Notes: generated from the sequence alone by a model not told the origin. 47,834 bases of DNA from Cohnella sp. GbtcB17 (GCF_019091135.1 NZ_JAGXJW010000059.1:1-47834), one strand, 5' to 3'; numbered from the stretch's first letter, positions 35,701 to 44,559 are shown. Numbers and translations: made by a program.

Positions 35701-38321
35701 CGTTGAAGTGGGCGGCGGGTTCGCTGGAGGCCGCGGACTTCGATGACCCGGCCGTGGGAACCGACGTGCCGTCCTCCGGAAAGTTCCATGTGACCGCGAA
35801 CGGTACGTATACGGTCTACGCGGTTGATACGGCCGGCAACGAGCGGGTCGAGGAGATTGCGATCGCGAACATCGTGAGCGGGGCGCCTAGCATTACGCTG
35901 GACTATACGCCGAAGACCGCCGTGGCGGACGGCGTGGACATCGCGGTAACGGCGACTGTAGCCGATAACGCTGCGGGCAACAAAATAGAGGCGCTGAAAT
36001 GGGCGGCGGGTTCGCTGGATTCGGCGGACTTCGGCGATCCGGCCGTCGGAGCCGACGTGCCGTCCTCCGGAACGTTCCATGTGACCGCGAACGGCACCTA
36101 TACCGTGTACGCCGTTGATACGGCCGGTAACGAGCGGGTCGAGGAGATTGCGATCGCGAATATCGTGAGCGGGGCGCCTGTTCTTACGCTGGACTACACG
36201 CCGAAGACCGCCGTGACGGACGGCGTGGACATCGCGGTAACAGCGACTGTAGCGGATGATGCGGCGGGCAACAAAATCGAGGCGCTGAAGTGGGCGGCGG
36301 GTTCGCTGGATGCGGCGGACTTTGACGATCCGGCTGTCGGAGCCGACGTCCCGTCCTCCGGAAAGTTCCATGTGACCGCGAACGGCATCTATACCGTCTA
36401 CGCGGTCGATACGGCCGGCAACGAGCGGGTCGAGAAGATTGCGATCGCGAATATCGTGAGCGGGGCGCCTGTTCTTACGCTGGACTACACGCCGAAGACC
36501 GCCGCGGCGGACGGCGTGGACATCGCGGTAACGGCGACTGTCGCCGTTGATGCTGCGGGCAACAAAATAGAGGCGCTGAAATGGGCGGCGGGCGCGCTGG
36601 AAGCAGCGGACTTCGATGACCCGGCCGTGGGAACCGACGTCCTGTCCTCCGGGACGTTCCATGTGACCGAGAATGGTACCTATACGGTCTATGCGGTCGA
36701 TACGGCTGGCAACGAGCGGGTCGAGGAGATTGCGATCGCGAATATCGTGAGTGGGGTACCTGTCCTTACGCTGGACTATACGCCGAAAACTGCCGTGGCG
36801 GACGGCGTGGACATCGCGGTAACAGCGACTGTAGCGGATGATGCGGCGGGCAACAAAATAGAGGCGCTGAAATGGGCGGCGGGCGCGCTGGATGCGGCGG
36901 ACTTTGACGATCCGGCTGTCGGAGCCGACGTCCCGTCCGCCGGAAAGTTCCATGTGACCGCGAACGGCATCTATACCGTGTACGCCGTCGATACGGCCGG
37001 CAACGAGCGGGTCGAGGAAATCGCGATCGCGAATATCGTGAGCGGGGCGCCTGTCCTTACGCTGGACTATACGCCGAAGACCGCCGCGGCGGACGGCGTG
37101 GACATCGCGGTAACGGCGACTGTAGCGGATGATGCGGCGGGCAACAAAATAGAGGCGCTGAGATGGGCGGCGGGCGCGCTGGAAGCAGCGGACTTTGGCG
37201 ATCCGAGCGTCGGAACCGACGTGCCGTCCTCCGGAAAGTTCCATGTGACCGCGAACGGCACTTATACGGTCTATGCGGTGGATTCGGCGGGGAACCGGAA
37301 GGTTCGATCGATCGGCATCGATAACATTGTCGACCCTCCGGTGCCGCCCGCAATTTCAACGAATCCAGTATTAAATCAGGCATCCTTTTACATCGTTCCG
37401 GGACGCGAATATACGCTAACGATAGACGGGCTGGAGCTGTTCGTACCAGGAGATGCGATTAAGCAAGCAACGACCATCACACTTAAAAAGGTGACAGATG
37501 AGACCAAAAGCTTGCTTCAGCCCGGTCAATTGATCCTGTCTGACGTCTATGAATTGCTGAAGGACACGCCAGGCAAGTTCGACGCGCCTGTCCGCCTGCG
37601 ACTCAATTTAAAGAACCATTCCTGGGCCGACGATCAAAATCCGGCATTAGTTTACTACGATGAGACGAGTGCGAAATGGGCGACCATCGGAGGGAAGCTT
37701 TCCGGTAACACGCTGGCAGGAGAGACGGATCACTTCACCATGTTTGCCGTAATGCCGGTGACCGACGAGCCGACTTCCGAGCAGCCGATTCCGGTGCCGT
37801 CCGACATTTCCGGGCATTGGGCCGAGAAAGAGATTGCTGACGCGGTCGCCAAAGGAATTGTCTCCGGATATCCCGACGGGACGTTACGTCCTAACCTTCC
37901 GGTCACGCGCGCCGAATTCGCATTGCTGCTGTATCGCGTATTGGCGTTGCCGGCAAGCAGACTTACGAACTTTGCGGACAAGAACGATATTCCGGCATGG
38001 GCCAGCGATGCAGTGGCTGCTGTCGCAGCAGCCGGCATTGTCAGCGGTTATCCGGACAATAGCTTCCGTCCGGGCGCTCGCCTGAGCCGAATCGAGACGG
38101 CCGCGCTGATCGCAAGAGCCGCACGATTGCCTGCAACGAATACGCAGCGGACTTCATTCGCCGACGATGCCGCGATCGCCGAGTGGGCGCTGCCGTATAT
38201 CAATGCTACATACGAAGCGGGGCTTGTGCAAGGGCAGAGTCTTAACAGGTATAATCCGCTGACTCCGATCACGCGCGCCGAAGCGGTCGTGCTGCTGGCG
38301 CGGCTGGTATCGTTGAAGTAG
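32751..38321 (+). CDS. Giant SLH-anchored surface protein with GLUG modules and tandem Ig-like repeats
   Basis: 1856 residues with a signal peptide (cleavage near ADV, about 32). Two copies of a GLUG-rich beta-helix-like module (about 35-300 and 400-640), each followed by a cadherin-like beta-sandwich (about 305-400 and 645-740). A further Ig-like stretch follows, then one diverged and six near-identical 97-residue repeats (about 860-1530) with conserved KIEALKWAAG and TYTVYAVDTAGNE. After these come a domain resembling a ZU5-type fold (about 1545-1670) and three SLH domains (about 1685-1856; SGHWAEKEI, DIPAWASDA, AIAEWALPY). SLH domains bind pyruvylated cell-wall polymer. Probably an adhesin or glycan-binding surface protein. 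Start ATG follows AAAGGGG. Confidence 0.9.
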   Translation: MKRKAIAIMLVFLMATTILSNAAGTLRHSFAADVVWTPIGSAAELAQIRFGLAGHYRLTQDIDLAGYNAGDGRGWVPIGGNGSLFTGSFDGNGFVIRNMTINRPNDNNVGFFGETGNATITNVHLTNVNVKGHTYVGGLAGAPVTSTISRVSVQGTVSGEGGVGGLVGYNSLTNVSDSYAAGHIVAGSGDSFGGLIGYGTGNGARGSIARSYSTAAVDSGTNAGGLVGRVDGFVPATSAYWDTETSGQPASAAGTGKPTAQMLQKSTYSGWDFAGNGTDDPIWGMVEGATYPLHYGDYKKVALASLIVTDADGAAKALDRDFSGGYGSYSVRVGSETDQVKVSGTPLASGSIVSVEGGASTEALALIPGENTFKVKVSDAGDPAALNAVYKLTVYREDGSVQYPHRITTAEQLSSIGDSSVGYELDDRYELEADLDLTAYSAAAGWEPIGSGTTPFAGVFEGNGHTIANVSVNRPTSDDQGLFGVTSGAAISNVSIVNAEVAGADRVGGLIGRAENTIVAGVSVQGSVSGSGDVGGLIGAADALTSVRESYAAAEVQAGNDGGGLIGSGAAAGSVTHAFWDNERSGQVSSSGGGTPHSTSEMMKKATYTDYPGSVWAFGSGKRWGIVEGTTYPMPYASLQGVSPTAIAVAAPGTTVTMTPSVFNASTGIYAIALAAPVAHAEFTVTPAAGQTVSIDGVNGNSRAVDLTLGDNPVEIVVTGGNGQVGVYRFVLAVPSPSAEVASVPPGGIYGIGDELNFTVAYGDAVDVDSGSPPALPIVLDGGVSKSASYSGMSGGDPRTLQFRYTVQEGDEAAAGIQLGSALVAASPSSVTALGSSVSLELATPLPDTSGIVIDGELPEIDLTPSTTAPSGGAVTIAVDTDGTGTGIAGVKWAAGNRSIAYFGGAGTVLSGGSFEAADNGTYTVYAIDEAGNEQIKTIDVTNIVTAKPTVLLDYNPKTAVRASVEVSVTTSANNAGAGNKIEALKWAAGSLEAADFDDPAVGTDVPSSGKFHVTANGTYTVYAVDTAGNERVEEIAIANIVSGAPSITLDYTPKTAVADGVDIAVTATVADNAAGNKIEALKWAAGSLDSADFGDPAVGADVPSSGTFHVTANGTYTVYAVDTAGNERVEEIAIANIVSGAPVLTLDYTPKTAVTDGVDIAVTATVADDAAGNKIEALKWAAGSLDAADFDDPAVGADVPSSGKFHVTANGIYTVYAVDTAGNERVEKIAIANIVSGAPVLTLDYTPKTAAADGVDIAVTATVAVDAAGNKIEALKWAAGALEAADFDDPAVGTDVLSSGTFHVTENGTYTVYAVDTAGNERVEEIAIANIVSGVPVLTLDYTPKTAVADGVDIAVTATVADDAAGNKIEALKWAAGALDAADFDDPAVGADVPSAGKFHVTANGIYTVYAVDTAGNERVEEIAIANIVSGAPVLTLDYTPKTAAADGVDIAVTATVADDAAGNKIEALRWAAGALEAADFGDPSVGTDVPSSGKFHVTANGTYTVYAVDSAGNRKVRSIGIDNIVDPPVPPAISTNPVLNQASFYIVPGREYTLTIDGLELFVPGDAIKQATTITLKKVTDETKSLLQPGQLILSDVYELLKDTPGKFDAPVRLRLNLKNHSWADDQNPALVYYDETSAKWATIGGKLSGNTLAGETDHFTMFAVMPVTDEPTSEQPIPVPSDISGHWAEKEIADAVAKGIVSGYPDGTLRPNLPVTRAEFALLLYRVLALPASRLTNFADKNDIPAWASDAVAAVAAAGIVSGYPDNSFRPGARLSRIETAALIARAARLPATNTQRTSFADDAAIAEWALPYINATYEAGLVQGQSLNRYNPLTPITRAEAVVLLARLVSLK
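35592..37337 (+). repeat. Six tandem 291-bp units inside the giant SLH gene
   Basis: The codon for Lys of the PKTA motif recurs at exact 291-bp steps: 35622, 35913, 36204, 36495, 36786 and 37077. Units are nearly identical at DNA level, including silent positions, so they were recently amplified or homogenised. Unit 1 is the most diverged, and the last merges into non-repeat sequence. Confidence 0.92.
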
Positions 38322-38358
38322 TTCAAGCCTATGGACAAAGCGCGTAAATAAAAATGCA

Positions 38359-38409
38359 AGAGGACTGTCCCGTCATTTGAGACGACAAGGGGGGCAGTCC
38401 TCTGTTTTT
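38359..38409 (+). terminator. Terminator of the giant SLH gene
   Basis: AGAGGACTG (38359-38367) pairs with CAGTCCTCT (38395-38403), with further CCC/GGG and GTC/GAC pairing inside, followed by GTTTTT. Confidence 0.85.
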
Positions 38410-38568
38410 ACGGGGCAAAGGCCCGCGCGATCGCATCACGAACGCCCAGGCTCGGGTTTCTTGCTGCGCAGCAGCAACTACATCAAAAAACAGGTAGTTC
38501 GGGACCGATTTTATTTGCGGCAGCAGGCGGTAAATTTGATATGCTGGAAGAGGAAGGAGGATGGCTCC

Positions 38569-39264
38569 TTGGAAGAAAAAATTCGAATTTTTATATGCGA
38601 GGACGACCCGGTGTTCCTGCTGCTGTTGACCAAGCGGCTCGCGAGGGAGCCGGGACTTGCCGTGGTCGGTTCGGCGGACGGGAAGGAAGCGCTGCTGGCC
38701 GCGCTGGACTCGGTGCCGTTCGACGTCCTGCTGCTGGATTTGAATTTGGCCGACAAAAACATGGAGGGGCTCGAGATCGCACTCGAGCTGCGCAACGGCC
38801 GCATCGAAGCGGGAGGTGTCCCTCCCCGGATTATCGTGCTGACCTCGATGGACGAGGACGAGATCGTCGCCCATACGCTCGGCTTCGGTCATGTGGCAAA
38901 TTACATCACGAAGGAATTTGCCGACGACATTCCAGCCGCCGTTCGCGACGCTTACTACGGTCGATCCGGTATTCATCACTCGGCTGCGCGCAAGGTGCTT
39001 AAGACTCTTGGGGAGCAGCAGGAGCGTGAGCTGCGGAAGAAAATCACCCCTAAGCAGGTGGCGATCCTGAGACTGCAGTACGCCGGATACAGCCGCAAGC
39101 AAATAAGCGATATGCTGTTTTACAGCGAATATACGATCAACAACGAACTATGCAAGATCTCATCCGTATTGAAGGGCAAATTCCCGTATCTCGAATGGCT
39201 TCGGCTCAAGAAACACAACTCCAGGGAAATATTGCAGCTCGCCAAGCTCCTTCATATCATTTGA
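38569..39264 (+). CDS. Response regulator with helix-turn-helix output domain (LuxR-like)
   Basis: 231 residues. Receiver domain: acidic pair in CEDDPVF, phosphoacceptor Asp57 in LLLDLNLADKN, LTSMDEDE, and Lys in YITKEF. The C-terminal part KITPKQVAILRLQYAGYSRKQISDML, split here for length, and YSEYTINNELCKISS resembles a LuxR/NarL DNA-binding domain but is diverged. Start TTG 38569 follows AGGAGG eight bases upstream; the in-frame reading back to 38377 lacks a site and crosses the terminator. Paired with the kinase 21 bp downstream. Confidence 0.85.
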   Translation: MEEKIRIFICEDDPVFLLLLTKRLAREPGLAVVGSADGKEALLAALDSVPFDVLLLDLNLADKNMEGLEIALELRNGRIEAGGVPPRIIVLTSMDEDEIVAHTLGFGHVANYITKEFADDIPAAVRDAYYGRSGIHHSAARKVLKTLGEQQERELRKKITPKQVAILRLQYAGYSRKQISDMLFYSEYTINNELCKISSVLKGKFPYLEWLRLKKHNSREILQLAKLLHII

Positions 39265-39285
39265 TTTGTACGGAAGGGCGATGTC

Positions 39286-40650
39286 ATGCTGTTTTTGTTT
39301 CTCACTTTGATGCTGGTATCCGCGCTGCTGCTTCGATTTAATCCGCGGCGTCCCGACGTGCGCTGGCTCGTTTTTTTTCTGCTGGCCTGGGCCTTGGGCG
39401 CATTCGGCTATTTTATCGAAGAATACGTGACGCCCACCGCGAGGACGCCGGCTTTTTGGAACAGCTTGCGAAGCTGGCTGAAGCTGCTCGGCGACTCTGC
39501 CGCCCCCTATGCGTTTTTGATGTTCGCCATCGTGTATTCCGCTGCCGCGAGAGGGCGCCGCAGGGCGTTATGGTCCGCACTTTTGGCGCTGCCTCCTCTT
39601 TACGTATATTACCTGATGCCCCACCCTTCGCAGGGCGGAAGCTATACGATCCTTTCCGTCTACTTCGTCCCCTACTACGTCGCGGGCGCCGCAATCTTGA
39701 TCGTCTCATGGCTCCGAGAGCGCAATCTGTCGGTCAGACCGGAGAAGCTGGCGACTGCCGCTCTGATCGTGCCGCCGGTATTGGCCTATACATGGTTCGA
39801 TAATCACATCAAGGCCGTCTGGTCCTTCCGCTACTATCGCTACGTTCCGCTGCTGATTTGCGCTACGGCGTTCCTGATCGTTTTTGCGTTGCTGGCTTCA
39901 AAGCAAGGCGTGCTTGGCGTACGGCTGCTGCTGCGAAGACAGATGATCGACGAGACGCGCAGAGGGATCGCTTCCGGCGCTTCGATGATCAATCATGCGC
40001 TCAAAAATCGTCTGATCAATATCGAGCTCCTGGCCCGGGAAACGCAGGAGCAATCCAAAGACGCCGGGCAGGCGGAAAATATGGCGCTTATTCTTGCCGA
40101 AGCCCGGCACATGAGGACGCTCGTCGGACAAATCCAGAAGCAAGTGGAGGACATCAGGCTGACCGTCACGGATTGCGATGTCGGCGATTTGCTGCGCGAG
40201 GCGGCGGCCGCGCATCAGGTCGCGATGACCGGACAAGGAATCGAGCTTATACTAGATATTCCAAAGGGGGCGGGAGCGGGCGCACGGGCGGATGCCGTCC
40301 ATCTCCGGGAAGTGTTCGGGAACTTGATCCGCAACGCGGTCGAGGCGATCCATCGGACGGAGGGCGGCTTCATCGCCATACGGCTGATCGAGCGGCCGGG
40401 CGCAATCGAGATCCGGATCGCGGATAACGGTACCGGGCTTGCGGAAGCGGAGCCCGATAAAATATTTCAGCCGTTTTATTCGACCAAGTCGAATGCCGAT
40501 AATTTCGGTCTTGGCTTGTCTTACTGCTACTCCGTCGTTCAGAAGCACGGAGGCGCCATTGAGGCGCATAGCCGGCCGGGGGACGGCGCGACATTTATTC
40601 TTCGGCTGCCTGCCGGGAGAAGTCAGTCAACGCCGTCGTATTTCGGGTAG
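39286..40650 (+). CDS. Sensor histidine kinase with multi-helix membrane sensor
   Basis: 454 residues. Seven or so hydrophobic segments fill residues 1-205 and leave no large extracellular domain. The dimerisation helix MINHALKNRLINIELLARE has phosphoacceptor His237. The ATPase domain has an N box (NLIRNAVEAI), G1 (IADNGTGL), F box (FQPFYSTKS) and G2 (NFGLGLSYCYSVVQKHGG). Start ATG 39286 follows GAAGGGCG. Unusual gene order: regulator first, kinase second. Sits between two SLH-protein genes and may set their expression; the signal is unknown. Confidence 0.9.
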   Translation: MLFLFLTLMLVSALLLRFNPRRPDVRWLVFFLLAWALGAFGYFIEEYVTPTARTPAFWNSLRSWLKLLGDSAAPYAFLMFAIVYSAAARGRRRALWSALLALPPLYVYYLMPHPSQGGSYTILSVYFVPYYVAGAAILIVSWLRERNLSVRPEKLATAALIVPPVLAYTWFDNHIKAVWSFRYYRYVPLLICATAFLIVFALLASKQGVLGVRLLLRRQMIDETRRGIASGASMINHALKNRLINIELLARETQEQSKDAGQAENMALILAEARHMRTLVGQIQKQVEDIRLTVTDCDVGDLLREAAAAHQVAMTGQGIELILDIPKGAGAGARADAVHLREVFGNLIRNAVEAIHRTEGGFIAIRLIERPGAIEIRIADNGTGLAEAEPDKIFQPFYSTKSNADNFGLGLSYCYSVVQKHGGAIEAHSRPGDGATFILRLPAGRSQSTPSYFG

Positions 40651-40765
40651 CGCGAGTCAAGGCTTTTAGCTCTGATCGGAACATTAGCGATTTTCCAGTA
40701 GTTTCATCCCGAAGGGTCTCTGCTATCATCGGTTTGGATTCGGAAGCGACCGAGGAGGAGTAGGG

Positions 40766-43700
40766 ATGAAAAGGAACAAGAAGGCGCGGATGAAGCGCGC
40801 CGCTTGGTATGCGGCGCTGCTCTCGGCCTGGATGGCCGTGGCGCCGCTAGGCGCAAGCGCGGTACCGCTGTATCAAGGAATGAGCTTGCTGCCGGCTGGG
40901 TCCCAGCCGCGCAGCGCGGCCGCGGCCGACTTCAATGGCGACGGCAATCCGGATATTGCCGTCGCCGATGCGAGCGACAATAAGATCACGCTGTATCTGG
41001 GCCGAGGGGACGGCACCTTCGGCACGGGAACCGACTACGCGGTGGGCTTGACCCCGTTTGCCATCGCAGTCGGACAGCTCGACGGCGATGCTCTCCCGGA
41101 TCTTGCCGTCGCCAATCAGGGCGGAGAGAGCGTGTCGATCCTGACAGGCAACGCCGACGGAACCTTCGACGCCGCTGTCGAATACTCCGCGGGCGCGGGC
41201 GCCGTGCCGCTTGCCGTCGCGGTCGGCTTTTTTAACGGAGACGCCTATGCGGACCTGGCCGTTGCGAGCAACGGCGACTCGGTTCATATTTTGCTCGGCG
41301 ACGGGCAGGGCGCGTTCAGCTTCGCAGGCAGCTTTGCAACGGGCGTGTCACCTACGGCAGTGGCCGTCGAAGATTTCAACTCGGACCATATCGCGGATCT
41401 TGTGACGGCGAATTACAATTCGCAGAATCTGTCCGTCCTGCTTGGAGCGGGCGACGGCTCGTTCGGAGCCGCATCTACGCTGCCGCTGACCGATGCGGCA
41501 GCATCCGTAGTCGCGGGGGATTACAACGGAGACGGCTATGCCGATATCGCGGCAAGCGGGCCGTCAGCGGTGACGATTCGTCTCGGCGACGGACAGGGAC
41601 AGTTCGGGACGGAGGTGGTCCGGAGTACCGCAGCGGATGCTTTTTCTCTCGTCGCGGCAGACTTCGACAAGGATGGCAGGACGGACTTCGCGGCAGCCGA
41701 TTATAACGGGCATCGGGCGGTGCTCTGGAAAGGCAACGGAGACGGCACGCTGCAGCCTGACGCCTATTATGCATCGAACGCGAGGACGATCGCCTTGGCA
41801 GCCGCCGACTTCGATAGCGATGGCAGCGTCGATCTGGTCGCCGTCAACGAGAACGCGCGGGATATCACCCTGCTGCCGGGCAGTGGCGACGGCACGTTCC
41901 AATCTCCCACAGCTTACCGGCTTAGCGGGAACCCCGCGGCAGCCGTCTCAGCCGATTTCAACGAAGACGGCATCCCGGATATTGCGACCGCGAACGAATC
42001 GGCCCCTTTCGTCGACATCAGCCTGGGCCATAGCGACGGAACCTTCACGCCTGCCGGCACCGTGCAGATCGGTGTCGGCGCCAGCGCAATCGGCATCGGA
42101 TTATTCAATGCCGACTCGCATCTCGATCTGGCCGTGGTCAATGCCGGCGCCGACAGCGTCTCGATTTTATTGGGGCACGGCGACGGCACGTTCGCATCAA
42201 AGGCCGATTACCTGCTCTCGCTGGCGGGCTCGAACCCTTCGGGCATCGCAGTCGACGACTTCAACGGAGACGGCTATGACGATTTTGCTGTCGCGAACGA
42301 AGTCTATCATGACCTTGACATTTATATTGCCAGTGCCGGCGGAACGGGCAGTTTTGCCTACTCAGGCAGCTATATGGTCGGTACGAATCCCTCGGCTGTC
42401 GTCGCGGGAGACTTTAATGGCGACACGTTTGTCGATTTGGCCGTGGCGGGTAAAGGGTCGAACGACATTACCGTTCTGATGGGTGCGGGCGACGGTACGT
42501 TCGGAACGTCCGTTTTCTTCGCTACGGGAGATAGCCCTACCGCCTTGGCAGTCGGACAGTACGACGGCGACGGCTATCTTGATCTGGCGGTGGCGAACGG
42601 AGGGCCAGGTACGGTATCCTTGTTCCGCGGCGCCGGCGACGGCACGTTCGGGGTGGCGTTCGACACGCCCGTCGGTTCAAATCCGGTGTCCCTGGCGGCG
42701 GGAGACTTGGACGGCGACGGCGACCTCGATCTGGCCGTTGCGAACAAAGGCAACAATCTGATCTCCCTTCTGCTGGGCAATGACGACGGCACCTTGTCCG
42801 CCGCGGAACCGATCTATGTCGGTAAATACGCCTATCCGTCGGCGGTAGCGATCGTTCCTTTCGACGGCCAAGACCTGGTCGGCCTTGTCGTCGCGGAGTC
42901 CAATTGGAAGCGGCTGTCCGTCTATAAGCCGTTTCCGTTCAAAGGCATGATCTCGCTGCAAGCGGCCTCCTCCCCTATTTCCGAGAAAGACGGCAACGCT
43001 GCGATCACGGTCGTCCGCACGGGCGGCAGCGGTACGGCCAGCGTCGATTACTCGACCTCCGACGGCACTGCCACGGCCGGAGCGGATTATATCGGCGCGT
43101 CCGGCAAGATTGTTTTTCGAAACGGAGAAACGAGCAAGACGATCTCAATTCCGATCGTAAACGATACGGAGGTCGAAGGCGAAGAGACGTTCAACATTCA
43201 ACTGAGCAATCCGCTTGCCGGAGCGGACCTGGGAGCCGTTGCCACAGCCGTGCTGACGATCGCCGACGACGACGCGGATTCGTCCGATCCGGATCCGTCG
43301 ACGCCGACGCCGACAACGCCTGCACCGGAAACGCCTGCCCCAACGACGACGGCCTCGCCTACACTCGCACCCGCTTCGCCCGATCCGTCGACATCTCCGC
43401 CGCCGTCGCTCGAATCTCCCAATAAGCTCGCGTTCACCGATATTGCGGGACATTGGGCGGAGCCTGTCATTCTAACGTCGGCCCGGGAGGGCTGGGCGCA
43501 GGGTTACCCGGACGGCACCTTCAGGCCGAATCGAACGATTACGCGGGCGGAGTTCGCGACGCTGCTGTCCCAGGCTTGGTCGAAGGAATCGCCGACAGCC
43601 GAATTACGTTTTTTTGATGCCGGGCGGATTGGCGATTGGGCACGGATGGCCGTTGGGCAGGCCGTTCAGTTTGGGCTAATACAAGGTTACCCGGACGGCA

Positions 43701-43972
43701 CGTTCCGGCCGGACCGGCCGATTACGAGGGCCGAGGCGGCGGCAATGATTCAGGGGCTGTTTACTGCAACGCTGCCCGAACCGGGCGAGACGGGGTTCAG
43801 CGACGATGGCGACATTCCGGACTGGGCGAGGCTCGCGGTGCAAGTTGCCCGCGACAAGGGTCTGCTCGAGGGAAGGGGAGCCAACCGCTTTGTGCCCGGC
43901 GGCTATACGACGAGAGCGGAGGCGGTCGCGCTTGTATCCCGTCTCCTGTCGCTGCGCGAGGAGCGCTTATGA
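40766..43972 (+). CDS. SLH-anchored FG-GAP/VCBS propeller protein with Calx-beta domain
   Basis: 1068 residues with a signal peptide (cleavage near ASA, about 33). Thirteen clear FG-GAP-type calcium motifs (for example DFNGDGNPDIAVAD, DLDGDGDLDLAVAN) plus one degenerate copy (PFDGQDLVGLVVA) fill about 40-720. A Calx-beta domain follows (about 732-840; SEKDGNAAITVVRTGG to FNIQLSNPLAG), then a Pro/Thr/Ser-rich linker (about 843-890) and three SLH domains (about 892-1066). Likely a calcium-stabilised surface adhesin or binding protein held to the cell-wall polymer. Start ATG 40766 follows GAGGAGGAG. Confidence 0.9.
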   Translation: MKRNKKARMKRAAWYAALLSAWMAVAPLGASAVPLYQGMSLLPAGSQPRSAAAADFNGDGNPDIAVADASDNKITLYLGRGDGTFGTGTDYAVGLTPFAIAVGQLDGDALPDLAVANQGGESVSILTGNADGTFDAAVEYSAGAGAVPLAVAVGFFNGDAYADLAVASNGDSVHILLGDGQGAFSFAGSFATGVSPTAVAVEDFNSDHIADLVTANYNSQNLSVLLGAGDGSFGAASTLPLTDAAASVVAGDYNGDGYADIAASGPSAVTIRLGDGQGQFGTEVVRSTAADAFSLVAADFDKDGRTDFAAADYNGHRAVLWKGNGDGTLQPDAYYASNARTIALAAADFDSDGSVDLVAVNENARDITLLPGSGDGTFQSPTAYRLSGNPAAAVSADFNEDGIPDIATANESAPFVDISLGHSDGTFTPAGTVQIGVGASAIGIGLFNADSHLDLAVVNAGADSVSILLGHGDGTFASKADYLLSLAGSNPSGIAVDDFNGDGYDDFAVANEVYHDLDIYIASAGGTGSFAYSGSYMVGTNPSAVVAGDFNGDTFVDLAVAGKGSNDITVLMGAGDGTFGTSVFFATGDSPTALAVGQYDGDGYLDLAVANGGPGTVSLFRGAGDGTFGVAFDTPVGSNPVSLAAGDLDGDGDLDLAVANKGNNLISLLLGNDDGTLSAAEPIYVGKYAYPSAVAIVPFDGQDLVGLVVAESNWKRLSVYKPFPFKGMISLQAASSPISEKDGNAAITVVRTGGSGTASVDYSTSDGTATAGADYIGASGKIVFRNGETSKTISIPIVNDTEVEGEETFNIQLSNPLAGADLGAVATAVLTIADDDADSSDPDPSTPTPTTPAPETPAPTTTASPTLAPASPDPSTSPPPSLESPNKLAFTDIAGHWAEPVILTSAREGWAQGYPDGTFRPNRTITRAEFATLLSQAWSKESPTAELRFFDAGRIGDWARMAVGQAVQFGLIQGYPDGTFRPDRPITRAEAAAMIQGLFTATLPEPGETGFSDDGDIPDWARLAVQVARDKGLLEGRGANRFVPGGYTTRAEAVALVSRLLSLREERL

Positions 43973-44296
43973 GCCGGCTGCAAGCGGGCTGTTCCTGCTG
44001 CTGAGGATCGCCCTAACTTGAGGCCCAGAAGATTCCTCGCGTTTGACTTACGGCGGCACTGAAGCTGTTCGCCATCGTTTTATGGCTGACGGCCTTTTTG
44101 CCCTCCAGGAGGAGGTGAAGGGGCTTTCGCCTACAGCGACGGGTCCTGCCACGCTTTGAATAACCGAGTCTTCCCTTTATTTTGTTCATCCATTATGCCA
44201 TCCAATAGGGCATTCGGAGCGCGTTATACGCAAGGCAGGCCTGCCCCTTGATTGCGCGTCTAAAACGGGGGGGGGGGGGATATGCTTAGAATAACA
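43973..44296. other. Gene-free stretch with a 13-G run
   Basis: No convincing gene. There is a GC-rich segment after the SLH gene, a GGAGGAGGTG ribosome-site-like string at about 44108 without a following ORF, and a run of 13 G at 44267-44279. No clear terminator for the upstream gene was found. Confidence 0.6.
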
Positions 44297-44325
44297 AAAG
44301 AAGCCGGTGGGCCAACACCGACTTC
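44297..44325 (-). terminator. Terminator of the minus-strand holin-like toxin relic
   Basis: GAAGCCGGTG (44300-44309) and CACCGACTTC (44316-44325) pair with one mismatch around GGCCAA. On the minus strand TTTTGTTATT follows. It shows that a short minus-strand transcript was once, or still is, made here. Confidence 0.75.
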
Positions 44326-44410
44326 CTGCACAACTGCTTCGGCGGGGGCGCCTCCAACTGAATCAGCTGGACGAAATGACCCTTTTCCCGTGGCGCGAAC
44401 CTAGGGCGGA

Positions 44411-44490
44411 TCATTTCCGTTTATTCAAGTAAGTGAGCAACGCCAGGATAAACATGCCGGGCATCATCCTTCTTGAAATGAAAATGTCAT
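44411..44490 (-). pseudogene. Frameshifted small holin-like toxin gene (Hol-Tox type)
   Basis: ATG at 44490 follows GGAGGTGAGGCT, a strong ribosome site, but reads only MTFSFQEG before TGA. One base out of frame, from ATGs at 44467 and 44464, the sequence reads MMPGMFILALLTYLNKRK to a stop at 44411, which is the hydrophobic-then-basic tail of the putative holin-like toxins of Bacilli. Inserting one base would restore a peptide of about 26 residues. CCTCCTTGGAGG around the ribosome site is self-complementary. A terminator lies 86 bp downstream. Assignment is by pattern memory of the family. Confidence 0.6.
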
Positions 44491-44559
44491 AGCCTCACCT
44501 CCAAGGAGGAGGACTATACCGACTAGGCGAGTCGTACAAACTATATAATGTCATCTTAT

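Noticed and set aside
33501..37244. 1247-residue minus-strand ORF
   Set aside because: Antisense shadow of the Ig-like repeats of the giant SLH gene; low-complexity Arg/His-rich translation, no ribosome site.
38377..38568. Longer N-terminus for the response regulator
   Set aside because: Crosses the terminator of the upstream gene and has no ribosome site; TTG 38569 has AGGAGG and fits the receiver start.
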